DNA of 64,000 nucleotides. It comes from JACVRW01 sp963751105. GTDB lineage: Bacteria; Actinomycetota; Thermoleophilia; Solirubrobacterales; Thermoleophilaceae. Below the pieces are notes generated by a model that ran no database searches, was not told where the DNA came from, and saw nothing but the letters and a program-made list of their open reading frames with translations. The position numbers were made by a program, and so were the translations under genes. This document shows, one piece after another, positions 52,498 through 62,198 of the stretch. Within the stretch, counting starts at the first letter, position 1, and the number at the start of each line of letters is the position of its first letter. Location of the stretch: contig CAVVTG010000002.1 of assembly GCA_963751105.1 (NCBI GenBank), positions 2,790,001 through 2,854,000 of the forward strand, given 5' to 3'.

Positions 52498-52917
52498 GCG
52501 GACGTCCACGCCCATCGAGCGCGCGGTGCCCTCGATGATCTTGGCGGCCTGGTCGATGTCGTGCGCGTTGAGATCGGGCATCTTCTGCTCGGCGATTGCG
52601 CGCACCTGAGCCTGCGAGATCGTGCCGACCTTGTTGCGGTTGGGCTCGCCCGATCCCTTGTCGAGGCCGATGGCCTGCTTGATCAGCACCGCGGCGGGCG
52701 GCGTCTTGGTGATGAAGGTGAACGAGCGGTCCTCGTAGACCGTGATCTCCACCGGGATGATCGTGCCGGTGTCCTGCTGGGTCTGCGCGTTGAACGCCTT
52801 GCAGAACTCCATGATGTTCACGCCGTGCTGGCCCAGCGCAGGACCGACCGGCGGAGCCGGGTTGGCCTGTCCGCCGGGGACCTGCAGCTTGATGAGAGTA
52901 AGAACCTTGCGAGCCAT
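52498..52917 (-). CDS. rplK: 50S ribosomal protein L11 (stop codon missing)
   Basis: The 140 homologous residues (LIKLQVPGGQANPAPPVGPA, LGQHGVNIMEFCKAFNAQT, TPPAAVLIKQAIGLDKGSGE) end with the usual IIEGTARSMGVDVR. No stop follows: the frame reads TGC CAT and continues through rplA out of frame to 51673, giving 414 residues. One missing base (TGA CC ATG becoming TGCCATG) would explain this. L11 forms the GTPase-associated centre and the thiostrepton site. Confidence 0.94.
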
Positions 52918-52919
52918 GC

Positions 52920-53441
52920 TTAGACCTTCTTGACCTGGTCGAACCCGACCTCCACCGGCGTCTCCCGGCCGAAGATCGAGACGAGGACCTTGAGCTTAGC
53001 TGCGTCCTCGTTGATCTCTGAGATCTCGCCGGAGAAGTCCGACAGCGGCCCGGAGACCACCTTGACGGTCTCGCCCATCGAGAACTGAGCGCGGGTGCGC
53101 GGGCGCTCGGCGGTCTCGCGATGGAGCAGGCGATCGACCTCGCCCTGGTTGAGCGGCACCGGGTTGTTGGACGCGCCGACGAAGCCCGTGACCCCCGGCG
53201 TGTTCTTGACGAGCGACCACGAGTCGTCGGTCAGGTTCATGTTCACGAGCAGGTAACCGGGCATGGTCCGCTGCTCCTTGGTCAGCTTCTGGCCGTCCTT
53301 CATCTCCTGCACCTGCTCGGTGGGGATGACGATCTGGCGAATGGCGTTCTCCTGGCCGAGCGAGATGCGTCGGTGCTCAAGGTTCTGCTTGACCTTGTTC
53401 TCGTGACCGGAGTAAGTGTTGACTGCGTACCAGCGAAACAT
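52920..53441 (-). CDS. nusG: Transcription termination/antitermination factor NusG
   Basis: This 173-residue protein starts MFRWYAVNTYSGHENKVKQN. The NGN domain (MPGYLLVNMNLTDDSWSLVK, TPGVTGFVG) is followed by a KOW motif (GETVKVVSGPLSDFSGEISE). It couples RNA polymerase to the ribosome or Rho. ATG at 53441 overlaps the secE stop; the longer upstream frame is not homologous. Confidence 0.97.
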   Translation of the reverse strand: MFRWYAVNTYSGHENKVKQNLEHRRISLGQENAIRQIVIPTEQVQEMKDGQKLTKEQRTMPGYLLVNMNLTDDSWSLVKNTPGVTGFVGASNNPVPLNQGEVDRLLHRETAERPRTRAQFSMGETVKVVSGPLSDFSGEISEINEDAAKLKVLVSIFGRETPVEVGFDQVKKV

Positions 53442-54073
53442 CAGAGGATTGCCTTGATCAGTTCGGAGAAAATGGCGTCCAGCAGGCCCAGGTAGCCGCC
53501 GGCGATGAGGACAAAGCCGAGCACAACGCCCGTGAGCGTGATGAGGGCCTGGCGATTCGGCCACTGCACCCTCTGGAGCTCGGCCCAGACTGCAATGAGG
53601 AACTGTATTACGCGCGGGCGGTCCTTGTGGCGCGCGGCCTCGTCGCTCCCGCGCCGTCCCGTGACCGCGTAGCCGCCCTCGCCCTCGCCGGCGAGCTCGC
53701 GCTCCATCTCGAGCTCTTCCTCGATCTCCTCCTCGGTGAGGTGATCGTCGGCGTCGACCTCCCAGTCCTCGATCTCGCGAATCGCCTCGTCCTCGGTGGC
53801 CGGCGTGTCGCGGTCGAGCAGGCCGCGCTCGCCGTCGAGCACCTGGTCGGAGCGGCCCTCGTTCTCGGGCGGGGCGCCCGTGGCCAGCCCGGGGTCGACC
53901 CCGGGAATGCCGAGCACCCGGTCCTGAGGGATTCCCTGGTCGGTCGGCTGCTGATCCGGCTCGGTCCGCTCCGGCGGGGCGCTGCGCTGGTCCGAGCCGC
54001 CGCTCTCGCCGGCTAGGCGACGGGCACGGCGGTCGGCCTGGCGCTGCTTCGCGCGTTGACGATCTCTCGCCAC
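53441..54073 (-). CDS. secE: Preprotein translocase subunit SecE with long charged N-terminus
   Basis: The last 60 residues are SecE proper: an amphipathic helix (VIQFLIAVWAELQRVQWPNR) and one membrane helix (TGVVLGFVLIAGGYLGLLDA). The first 150 or so are an unusual extension: Arg/Gln-rich at the start (RDRQRAKQRQADRRARRLAG), then Pro/Gln/Asp-rich and strongly acidic (DDHLTEEEIEEELEMERELA). Single-helix SecE proteins usually have 60-130 residues. The GTG at 54073 is five bases after the rpmG stop. Confidence 0.93.
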   Translation of the reverse strand: MARDRQRAKQRQADRRARRLAGESGGSDQRSAPPERTEPDQQPTDQGIPQDRVLGIPGVDPGLATGAPPENEGRSDQVLDGERGLLDRDTPATEDEAIREIEDWEVDADDHLTEEEIEEELEMERELAGEGEGGYAVTGRRGSDEAARHKDRPRVIQFLIAVWAELQRVQWPNRQALITLTGVVLGFVLIAGGYLGLLDAIFSELIKAIL

Positions 54074-54077
54074 GGGT

Positions 54078-54242
54078 CTAGCGGGTTTCCTTGTGAGGCG
54101 TGTGCTTGCCGCACCAGCGGCAGTACTTGCGAAACTCAACCCGGTCCGGGTTGTTGCGCTTCGACTTTTCGGTTTGGTAGTTGCGCCGCTTGCACTCCTC
54201 GCACGCGAGGGTTACGGCGATTCGGACGTCTCCGCGAGCCAT
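54078..54242 (-). CDS. rpmG: 50S ribosomal protein L33
   Basis: This 54-residue zinc-type L33 has CEECKRRNYQTEKSKRNNP and YCRWCGKHTPHKETR, so both CxxC pairs are present. The ATG at 54242 has GCAGGAG upstream. It begins the rpmG-secE-nusG-rplK run. Confidence 0.96.
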   Translation of the reverse strand: MARGDVRIAVTLACEECKRRNYQTEKSKRNNPDRVEFRKYCRWCGKHTPHKETR

Positions 54243-54375
54243 GGCTCCTGCAAAAGGTTTGGCGTGGGCGGCCGGAGGCACGAGTAACTACCGCGGCCGG
54301 CCGCGAGGACGAGAGAAGTCTAGCGAGCAAGCAGGGGATTGCCGGGGGCGGTCACAGGTGCGAGACTCGGACGTG

Positions 54376-54792
54376 ATGGACTCGCCCCAGGAGCTCGTGG
54401 CCGACCGGTCGCTCGAGGTCCCTTCCCGGAACCTCGAGTGCATCAGGCAGGCGTGGGCGGTCTTCGAGGACGCAGGGGCCGAGGCGTGCATGGAGGTGCT
54501 GCTGGGCTTCGCGCACCCCGACGTGGAGTCGCGGCCTTACTCTGCCGAGGGGACCGTCCTGCGCGGGAAGAGCGAGATTCGCTCCTTCTTCGAGCGGTCG
54601 GCGGATAACGGGACGCGAATCGAAGCGCGAGCCCAGAGCTTCGAGGAGATCGGCGAGAGCGTGATCGTGCGCGGCTCGATCCGCGTGTGCCACGGCGACG
54701 GCTCCTTCGCCGAGACGAAGGTCCGCTGGCATCACGATTTCGAGGATGGCCTCATCAGATCGATGGGCTGGGAACCGCGCGCAGGCGACTGA
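54376..54792 (+). CDS. NTF2-like/SnoaL-like domain protein
   Basis: This 138-residue protein matches the compact alpha+beta barrel pattern: VFEDAGAEACMEVLLGFAHP (helices), DVESRPYSAEGTVLRGKSEI followed by RSFFERSADNG, ESVIVRGSIRVCHGDGSFAE and HHDFEDGLIRSMGWEP (strands). These folds serve as small isomerases, cyclases or ligand binders, and no specific role can be assigned. ATG 54376 is used, with a GTG one codon earlier. Its 3' end overlaps the convergent metalloprotease-like gene by 38 bases. Confidence 0.65.
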   Translation: MDSPQELVADRSLEVPSRNLECIRQAWAVFEDAGAEACMEVLLGFAHPDVESRPYSAEGTVLRGKSEIRSFFERSADNGTRIEARAQSFEEIGESVIVRGSIRVCHGDGSFAETKVRWHHDFEDGLIRSMGWEPRAGD

Positions 54793-55222
54793 CGAACCAG
54801 CCCCTCCGTACGAAGCGACGCTGACAGAGCCGCCGTGCGCGGCGCTCCATCGCGATGAACAGGGCGTCTCCGTGGGTCCAGCCCAGCAGGTGTCCCCACT
54901 CGTGGGCGTGAAGCCGGCACCGGGTCAGGCGATCCATCGCGAGCCACTCGGGCCAGCTCAGGAACATCCCGGGTCCGCCGAGGTCGGAGCACGCGGCGAT
55001 CCGTCCCGCCGGCAGCGTGCGGGCCGGATCGCAGTAGCGGGCCATCTCGGCGTCGGAGTGCGCCCACGTGTAGACGACCGGAGGCGCGTGCCCCCAGACG
55101 CGCTCCGACACGCGCTGGTAATCGGTGAGCGTGCCCGCACTCGCGCCGGCCGGGGTCAGGGCCAGCAGGGCCAGCCCCAATCCGACGACCTTCGCACGAC
55201 GTGGGCGATCTCGACCAGACAC
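54755..55222 (-). CDS. Small secreted zinc metalloprotease-like protein (metzincin motif)
   Basis: This 155-residue protein starts at GTG 55222 with a signal peptide (KVVGLGLALLALTPAGASAG). His107-Glu108-x-x-His111-x-x-Gly114-x-x-His117 (HEWGHLLGWTH) is an exact metzincin-type HExxHxxGxxH zinc site. Two cysteines (YCDPARTL, IAACSDLGG) may form a disulfide. The domain is much smaller than matrixin or astacin catalytic domains, with only about 38 residues after the motif and no obvious Met-turn. It is either a minimal protease or a zinc-binding relative. Confidence 0.65.
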   Translation of the reverse strand: MSGRDRPRRAKVVGLGLALLALTPAGASAGTLTDYQRVSERVWGHAPPVVYTWAHSDAEMARYCDPARTLPAGRIAACSDLGGPGMFLSWPEWLAMDRLTRCRLHAHEWGHLLGWTHGDALFIAMERRARRLCQRRFVRRGWFVSRLRAVPSPSI

Positions 55223-55297
55223 GCTCGAGCAGCGAGCCTGACCGCCGCGTCGGCCGGATCGAACCGTCTGCCGCGACCGCCTGCTTTAGTGCCCGTC

Positions 55298-55699
55298 ATG
55301 CAGCGGGCGATCCTCACCCTCGCACTGACGCTCACCGCCGTGGCGATCGGCTGCGGCGGCGGCGAGAGCGACGAGGACCAGGTGAGGGGGACGATCGAGG
55401 CTTTCGCGGCAGCGAACGTCGACAAGGACTGGTCCGGCGCCTGCGACCAGCTGACCGACGAGGCCAGGAAGGCGCTGTCGGACGCCGGCGAGCTGTTCGG
55501 CGGCGAGGGCTGCACGGGAACCCTCAAGGCGGCCGTCGGTCAGCTCAGCCCCGCGGAGCGCAAGAAGGAGTTCGAGAACCTGAAGATCTCGAACGTCAAG
55601 GTCGACGGCGACAACGCGACGGTCAAGGTCAACGGCGAAAACGTCCGGGTGATCAAGCAGGGCGAAGCCTGGCTGCTGGACTTCAACCCCACGGGCTGA
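55298..55699 (+). CDS. Small secreted lipoprotein, hypothetical
   Basis: This 133-residue protein has a lipoprotein signal (MQRAILTLALTLTAVAIGC, lipobox AIGC) and an acidic linker. It is followed by a DUF4878/NTF2-like pattern: VRGTIEAFAAANVDKDWSGA, CDQLTDEARKAL, then strands FENLKISNVKVDGDNATVKV and GEAWLLDFN. Two further cysteines (GACDQ, EGCTG) may pair. Anchored outside the membrane; role unknown. Confidence 0.7.
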   Translation: MQRAILTLALTLTAVAIGCGGGESDEDQVRGTIEAFAAANVDKDWSGACDQLTDEARKALSDAGELFGGEGCTGTLKAAVGQLSPAERKKEFENLKISNVKVDGDNATVKVNGENVRVIKQGEAWLLDFNPTG

Positions 55700-55706
55700 G
55701 CGCTGC

Positions 55707-56339
55707 TCAGCGACGCTCGCGCTGCGAGGGCCCGACGTGCTTGGCCAGCCAGCGCACCAGTGGCTGGGTGCTCTCCAGCTCCGAGCGGATCCTCTTGTCG
55801 GCTGCCGGCTTGTGAATCCACGGCTTCAGCGCATGCCGGCGGTACACCGCCAGCTCCTTCATGCGCAGCCGCTCGATCCGCGGGTGGTCCACCGGGTAGC
55901 CCTTCGGAGCCCGTTTGAGCGCAGGCGGCGCAGGCTCCAACCCGCCTTCGGCAGCTTTGCCAAGTGCCCTCTCGAACGCCGCGGCGCGGCGGCCGTCGTC
56001 GATCGCCGCGCGGTAGCGCTCGAGCTGGTCGGATGCCGGCGCGTGCAGTCCGCCCGCTACGAGCAGGCCGTCGAGCGAAAGCTCCACGTAGTAGCCGCCT
56101 CCGCCGCCGTAGCCGATCGCCAGACCGAACTGCTCCTTGATCGGCGGCCGCATGTGGAAGCGGGTGTCGTGGTAGGGGCGGAACATGTGCGGCTCACCGA
56201 AGGCGCTGAGCTGCGCGGCCAGCTCGCGTGCCGGCTCGACCAGGTAGGAGTCGTAGCGGCCGCGGTTGGCCTTGAACCAGTCGCGGTCGTTGTTGCGCTC
56301 CAGGTCCTGAAGGAACTCGATCGCCTCGGGTGGCCACAT
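55707..56339 (-). CDS. DUF2461-family protein
   Basis: This 210-residue protein matches the DUF2461/TIGR02453 family: FLQDLERNNDRDWFKANRGR at the start, MFRPYHDTRFHMRPPIKEQF, YYVELSLDGLLVAGGLHAPA, and LKRAPKGYPVDHPRIERLRM. The biochemical function of the family is unknown to me. It ends eight bases from the convergent lipoprotein gene and starts next to the tRNA-Thr gene. Confidence 0.85.
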   Translation of the reverse strand: MWPPEAIEFLQDLERNNDRDWFKANRGRYDSYLVEPARELAAQLSAFGEPHMFRPYHDTRFHMRPPIKEQFGLAIGYGGGGGYYVELSLDGLLVAGGLHAPASDQLERYRAAIDDGRRAAAFERALGKAAEGGLEPAPPALKRAPKGYPVDHPRIERLRMKELAVYRRHALKPWIHKPAADKRIRSELESTQPLVRWLAKHVGPSQRERR

Positions 56340-56346
56340 GGCGGAG

Positions 56347-56419
56347 AGCCGACGAGGGGACTCGAACCCCTGACCCCCTCCTTACCATGGAGGTGCTCTA
56401 CCAGCTGAGCTACGTCGGC
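56347..56419 (-). tRNA. tRNA-Thr (anticodon GGT)
   Basis: The minus strand folds as a 73-base cloverleaf without encoded CCA. The acceptor stem is GCCGACG/CGTCGGC, the D-arm GCTCAGCTGGTAGAGC and the anticodon arm CCTCC-ATGGTAA-GGAGG with anticodon GGT. The T-arm is GGGGTTCGAGTCCCC and the discriminator T. Confidence 0.95.
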
Positions 56420-56430
56420 GGGTCGTGCAG

Positions 56431-56513
56431 TGGGGGGAGCAGGATTCGAACCTGCGTAGGCAGAGCCAATGGCGTTTACAGCGCGACTCCTTTAACCACT
56501 CGGACATCCCCCC
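56431..56513 (-). tRNA. tRNA-Tyr (anticodon GTA)
   Basis: An 83-base class II tRNA on the minus strand has acceptor GGGGGGA/TCCCCCC with discriminator A. The D-arm has TCCGAGTGGTTAAAGGA, the anticodon loop is CTGTAAA (anticodon GTA), and there is a long variable arm and a T-arm CAGGTTCGAATCCTG. No CCA is encoded. It lies 11 bases upstream of tRNA-Thr in transcription order. Confidence 0.94.
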
Positions 56514-56960
56514 GAGGCTCGAGGAACGACGATTGTAGATCGCGGACTCGCTGCCGCGTGAGCCCCGATCGGGTCGCCTGGCTCCACTTCGAACTCGGCG
56601 TACTTCGGTCCGCCGACGGAGACGCTGCGCCCACCGTCGACGCGCTCGGCGGGGATGAACCACCGGCGGCCGTCCCCGGTCAGGACGAACAGTCGATCGA
56701 AGCCTGACGGGTCGATCCGCTTGATCACGCCGTTCCAGCTCTGATTTCCGCCCTTGGTGCAGACGCTCACTTGCCAGCGACCCCGAACCGATAACACGGA
56801 TGTCTTCACCTGGACCCTCACCAGGCGACCGTCGAGTTCTGCGATCACATCCCAATGAGGGCTGCTGCCGACCGGCAGCGCCAACGTTCGCTCCCCGCGA
56901 CGCAAGCCAGTACATCGCCCACAGCTCCCCGATGTCACCCTGCTCCCGCGGTGTCAGCAT
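56492..56960 (-). CDS. PD-(D/E)XK nuclease-like protein next to tRNA genes (frameshifted near 56881)
   Basis: The N-terminal frame reads MLTPREQGDIGELWAMYWLA (ATG 56960); the rest (ALPVGSSPHWDVIAELDGRL, VRVQVKTSVLS) is in another frame. One extra base at 56881-56882 explains the break. The corrected protein of about 155 residues has the Glu of GELW, Asp of WDVIAE and QVKT, the PD-(D/E)XK core pattern seen in group-I-intron-associated endonucleases (I-Ssp6803I-like). The C-terminal 22 bases overlap the 5' end of tRNA-Tyr. Many such proteins are free-standing and uncharacterised, so homing activity is speculative. Confidence 0.6.
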
Positions 56961-56990
56961 GAAACGAACATACGTTCGGGTGCGGACGGA

Positions 56991-57564
56991 ATGATCGAGG
57001 TCCGGGAGATCGGGCCGACCGACCACGGCGCCGCCGCCCGCGTCATCACCGACGCCCTCCTCGACGATCCCGGCTGGCTCGCCGTCGGACCCGATCACCG
57101 GGCTCATCGGCACGCCGTGGCGCTCCGCTATCACCGCGCCGCCCTCACCGTCACCCACCGCTTCGGCGGGCCGATCTACGGCGCGTTCGGACCCGGCGAA
57201 CAGCTCGCCGGCGTGGCCGCCACCTTCGCCGCCGGCCTCTATCCGCCGCCGGCCTGGACCCTCGCCAAGTTCGTGCCGGGCTTCCTGCTCGCCGGGCCCG
57301 CGCCGATCGTGCGCGGCCTGCGCTTCTCAAGGATCCAGGATCAAGGACACCCCGCGGAGGAGCACGTCTTCCTCTGGTTTCTGGCCGTCGACCCCGGGCA
57401 GCAGCGGAGGGGTGCCGGCCGCGCCCTTCTCGCGCGCGTGTTCGAGGACGCGGCCGCGCCCGTCTACCTCGACACGAGCAATCCGGCCAACGTTCCCTAC
57501 TACGCGAGCTTCGGCTTCGAGGAGACCGGGCGCGCGCCGCTCCCGCGCGGCGCCACCCTGTGGT

Positions 57565-57581
<17 letters not shown>
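56991..57581 (+). CDS. GNAT-family N-acetyltransferase
   Basis: This 196-residue protein has the acetyl-CoA-binding motif A (FLAVDPGQQRRGAGRALLAR) and motif B-like strands (PVYLDTSNPANVPYYASFGF). Acceptor unknown. ATG 56991 lies 30 bases from the divergent nuclease-like gene. Its 3' end overlaps rpoD by 17 bases. Confidence 0.88.
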
Positions 57582-58719
<1,138 letters not shown>

Positions 58720-58924
58720 TCCCTCGCTCCTTATGACACCGCTGACGCCCCCGGAAGGGCCTGTCTCAATGTCGATTTTTTAGATCCGCGGGGGCGCCGC
58801 GAGGGGCTGAGCTCGTTGGGCCAGGTCCAAGGCGTAACAGCCGCGGCCAGTCTACAACGGGTTTGTGCGGATTGCCCCGTGGCCCCCACCCGCTTCTCCT
58901 CCGTAAGTACAGTGGACCTTGGCC

Positions 58925-59920
58925 ATGACAGAGCGAATCGCGCTGCCCGGCAGCGACGTCCAGGCCCGCCGCCCCTCCACCCACGTGAGCCTCTCGCGGG
59001 TGGGCGTGACCGGTGTTGAGAAGGTCATCCGCATCCAGGTGGACGGGCACGAGCAGCTCTACTACGCGGAGCTCGAGTGCTTCGTGGACCTCGGACCGGA
59101 GCAGAAGGGCGCGCACATGTCGCGCTTCGAGGAGGTCGTGAACGAGGCCATCGACGAGGTGATCCTCGGCGAGGCCTTCAAGGCCGAGACGCTCGCCGCC
59201 CACATCGCCGAGCGCGTGCGCGACCGCCAGCAGGCCCGCCGGGCGGAGGTCACGATCGCCGCCCGCTATCCCGAGCACAAGCTGGCACCCGCGTCCGGCA
59301 GTCCCACCCAGGAGATCTACACGCTGTTCGGCGCGGCCGTGGCCTCGGCCTCGGGCACGCGCCGGATGGTGGGAGTCGAGGCGCAGGGCATGACCGCCTG
59401 CCCGTGCGCGCAGGAGATGGTCATGGAGCGCTCGCAGGAGCGCCTGACCGAGGCCGGCTTCAGCGACAGCGAGATCGCCCGGGTGTTCGAATCGGTGCCG
59501 GTGGCCACTCACAACCAGCGCGGCATCGGCACGCTCTACGTCGGCTGCCCCGAGGGCTGCGAGCAGCCCATCGAGGCCGCCACCCTGCTGGAGATCGTGG
59601 AGAGCTCGATGAGCTCCGAGATCTACGAGCTGATGAAGCGCTCCGACGAGGTCGAGGTGGTGGAGAAGGCCCACATGCACCCGCGCTTCGTGGAGGACTG
59701 CGTGCGCGAGATGGTGCGCATGGCCAGCGAGCGCTTCGCCTCGCTGGGCGAGCAGGCCTTCATCTCCGCGCGCCAGGAGAACCTGGAGACGATCCACAAG
59801 CACAACGTGGTGGCCGAACGTCACGGCCTGCTGGGCGAGCTACGTCACGAGCTCGAGGAGGGCGCACGAGCTCCTCACCACGTGTCGATGCAGGAGTGGC
59901 TGCAGTCGGACGGGGCGTAG
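58925..59920 (+). CDS. folE2: GTP cyclohydrolase I, type IB (FolE2)
   Basis: This 331-residue protein matches FolE2/MptA: the catalytic metal Cys in MTACPCAQEMVMERSQERLT, HMHPRFVEDCVREMV and IHKHNVVAE. It makes 7,8-dihydroneopterin triphosphate from GTP for folate and related pterins, without the strict Zn2+ need of FolE. ATG at 58925 (MTERIALPGSDVQARRPS) is chosen; a TTG six bases earlier is possible. It is divergent from rpoD across 205 bases in which I see no RNA gene. Confidence 0.94.
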   Translation: MTERIALPGSDVQARRPSTHVSLSRVGVTGVEKVIRIQVDGHEQLYYAELECFVDLGPEQKGAHMSRFEEVVNEAIDEVILGEAFKAETLAAHIAERVRDRQQARRAEVTIAARYPEHKLAPASGSPTQEIYTLFGAAVASASGTRRMVGVEAQGMTACPCAQEMVMERSQERLTEAGFSDSEIARVFESVPVATHNQRGIGTLYVGCPEGCEQPIEAATLLEIVESSMSSEIYELMKRSDEVEVVEKAHMHPRFVEDCVREMVRMASERFASLGEQAFISARQENLETIHKHNVVAERHGLLGELRHELEEGARAPHHVSMQEWLQSDGA

Positions 59921-59977
59921 GTCCCACCTTTAAGGGATGCACGACTTTCTCATACAAACGTCCAGCAAAGGTTTCCT

Positions 59978-60487
59978 ATGTCAAGCTCATTGGGAAGTCT
60001 CGCCGATGAGGACTTGGCGTATACGCAATACGGAGGCTCCGTGAACGACAGCCGGCACATACCCCTTTCCCAGGACGCGGCGCTGGTCGTGGCCCTGGCC
60101 GGCACCGCAATGCCCTTTGCCCACTCGTCCGAGGACGAGGCCGAGCGCTGGCTGCGCGCGCTCCGGCTGCACGGCGAGGTGGGCGCTGCGCTGCAGGGAC
60201 TCGGCGTGGGCGAGGCCCCGCTCTCGGGTGACGAGGCGGCCCGCGCCGCGGCCGAACCCGACACCCCTCCGCACGGACCCGAGGTGCTCGAGACCGTGGC
60301 GCGTCGCGCGAGCGACTTCGCACACGCCCGCGGCGGCGAGACGGTGAGCACCACCGACCTCACCTACTCGGTGCTCGACGTGTACGGCGAGCTGTTCGAG
60401 CAGACGCTCTACCTGCGCGGCACGACCAGCGAAGAGCTGCTCGAGCGCCTCAGCGGCGCGAGTGCTGCGGAGGCGCCGAAGAGCTGA
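59978..60487 (+). CDS. Hypothetical protein, weakly Clp-N-like
   Basis: This 169-residue protein is Ala/Glu-rich and mostly helical. SQDAALVVALAGTAMPFAHS and TTDLTYSVLDVYGELFEQTL, LYLRGTTSEELLERL faintly resemble the repeats of the Clp protease N-terminal domain, but no ClpC-like remainder is present. It follows folE2 by 57 bases. Function unknown. Its 3' end overlaps the convergent DUF3817 gene by 38 bases. Confidence 0.55.
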   Translation: MSSSLGSLADEDLAYTQYGGSVNDSRHIPLSQDAALVVALAGTAMPFAHSSEDEAERWLRALRLHGEVGAALQGLGVGEAPLSGDEAARAAAEPDTPPHGPEVLETVARRASDFAHARGGETVSTTDLTYSVLDVYGELFEQTLYLRGTTSEELLERLSGASAAEAPKS

Positions 60488-60758
60488 GCCCGGGGCGCCG
60501 CGCCAGGTACTCGATGCCGGCGGTGCTGCCCACTGGGCCGAGCGGGGACACGGTGGCCGCCAGCAGCGGCCAAGGGAACGTGCCGCGCTTGCAGCCGTAG
60601 GCCACCAGCAGGCAGAGGATGATCCAGCCCACTCCGTGCGTCCAGCCGAGCACCTGCTCCGCCCCCTCGCCCAGGCCACCGATGGCCACCACGAGCAGCG
60701 CGGCGAAGATGCACACCTCGGCGATCGAATAGATCCGCACGGCCTGGAAGTAGGACAC
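60450..60758 (-). CDS. DUF3817-family membrane protein
   Basis: This 102-residue protein has three hydrophobic helices (VCIFAALLVVAIGG, WIILCLLVAYGC, FPWPLLAATVSPLGPVGSTA) and the family-like VLGWTHGVGWI and KRGTFPWPL motifs. Role unknown. It is 11 bases after the TVP38-like gene and could be co-transcribed. Confidence 0.78.
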   Translation of the reverse strand: MSYFQAVRIYSIAEVCIFAALLVVAIGGLGEGAEQVLGWTHGVGWIILCLLVAYGCKRGTFPWPLLAATVSPLGPVGSTAGIEYLARRPGLSSSAPPQHSRR

Positions 60759-60769
60759 GGCCTCTGAGA

Positions 60770-61432
60770 CTAGGCCGGGCGCGGGCGGCGACCCGCCACG
60801 ATCTGCCGGCGCACGAACAGCGCGCCGGCGAGCGCCAGCACCACCAGCAGCGCGACGGCGATGATCGCCTCGGGCGAGGTGAGGTCGCTGAGGCTGCCGC
60901 CGAGCGCCACGTAGGCGAACACCTTGGGGGCGCCGCCCACCACGGTGCCCAGTCCGAGCTGGTCGAACCGCAGCTTGGTGAGCCCGGCGCTGTAGTTCAC
61001 GAGACCCCAGGGCAGTAGCGGCACGATCCTCGACTCCATGACCGCCACGGCGCCGTGCCGGGTGAGGAAGTCCTCCAGCGACTTGGTGCGCTCGGGCAGC
61101 AGCGTGCCGAAGTGCTGGCCCGCCAGACGGCGAGAGATCGCCATCTGCACGAGCGAGGCCACCGTGACGCCGATCAGGGCAAGCGGAAAGCCCGCCAGGG
61201 TCCCGAACAGGAGGCCGGTGGCGCCGGCCAGAACCGGCCAGGTGATCACGAAGTTGGCCACCACGAACAGCGGGACGTAGACGAGCAGCGCCCAGGCGCC
61301 GAGGTCCTCGCCGAAGTCGCGCGCCTCGTCCGGCGACGGCACCGAGCCGGTGACCAGCACGGCCGCGAACAGCGTCCCCGCCACGGCGCCGAAGGTGGCG
61401 ATGCGTGCGATCGCCGCTCGGCGGGAGTCCAT
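60770..61432 (-). CDS. TVP38/TMEM64-family membrane protein
   Basis: This 220-residue protein has five or six hydrophobic segments and the VTT/SNARE-associated domain: LVYVPLFVVANFVITWPVLA, GATGLLFGTLAGFPLALIGV, MESRIVPLLPWGLVNYSAGL and KVFAYVALGGSL. Relatives of this fold (DedA/TVP38) are linked to lipid handling; the specific role here is unknown. Confidence 0.88.
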   Translation of the reverse strand: MDSRRAAIARIATFGAVAGTLFAAVLVTGSVPSPDEARDFGEDLGAWALLVYVPLFVVANFVITWPVLAGATGLLFGTLAGFPLALIGVTVASLVQMAISRRLAGQHFGTLLPERTKSLEDFLTRHGAVAVMESRIVPLLPWGLVNYSAGLTKLRFDQLGLGTVVGGAPKVFAYVALGGSLSDLTSPEAIIAVALLVVLALAGALFVRRQIVAGRRPRPA

Positions 61433-61499
61433 GTGAATCAGGGTAGACCGTGATTCGCCTCTCAGGTCACTCTCAGCTTGTCCGCGCCATCATGGGAGC

Positions 61500-62194
<695 letters not shown>

Positions 62195-62198
<4 letters not shown>

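Noticed and set aside
57320..57360. A GGATCCAGGATC stretch inside the GNAT gene resembling the outer stem of the hairpin repeat family.
   Set aside because: It lacks the inner C/G stem and the matching second arm, and lies within a conserved coding region.
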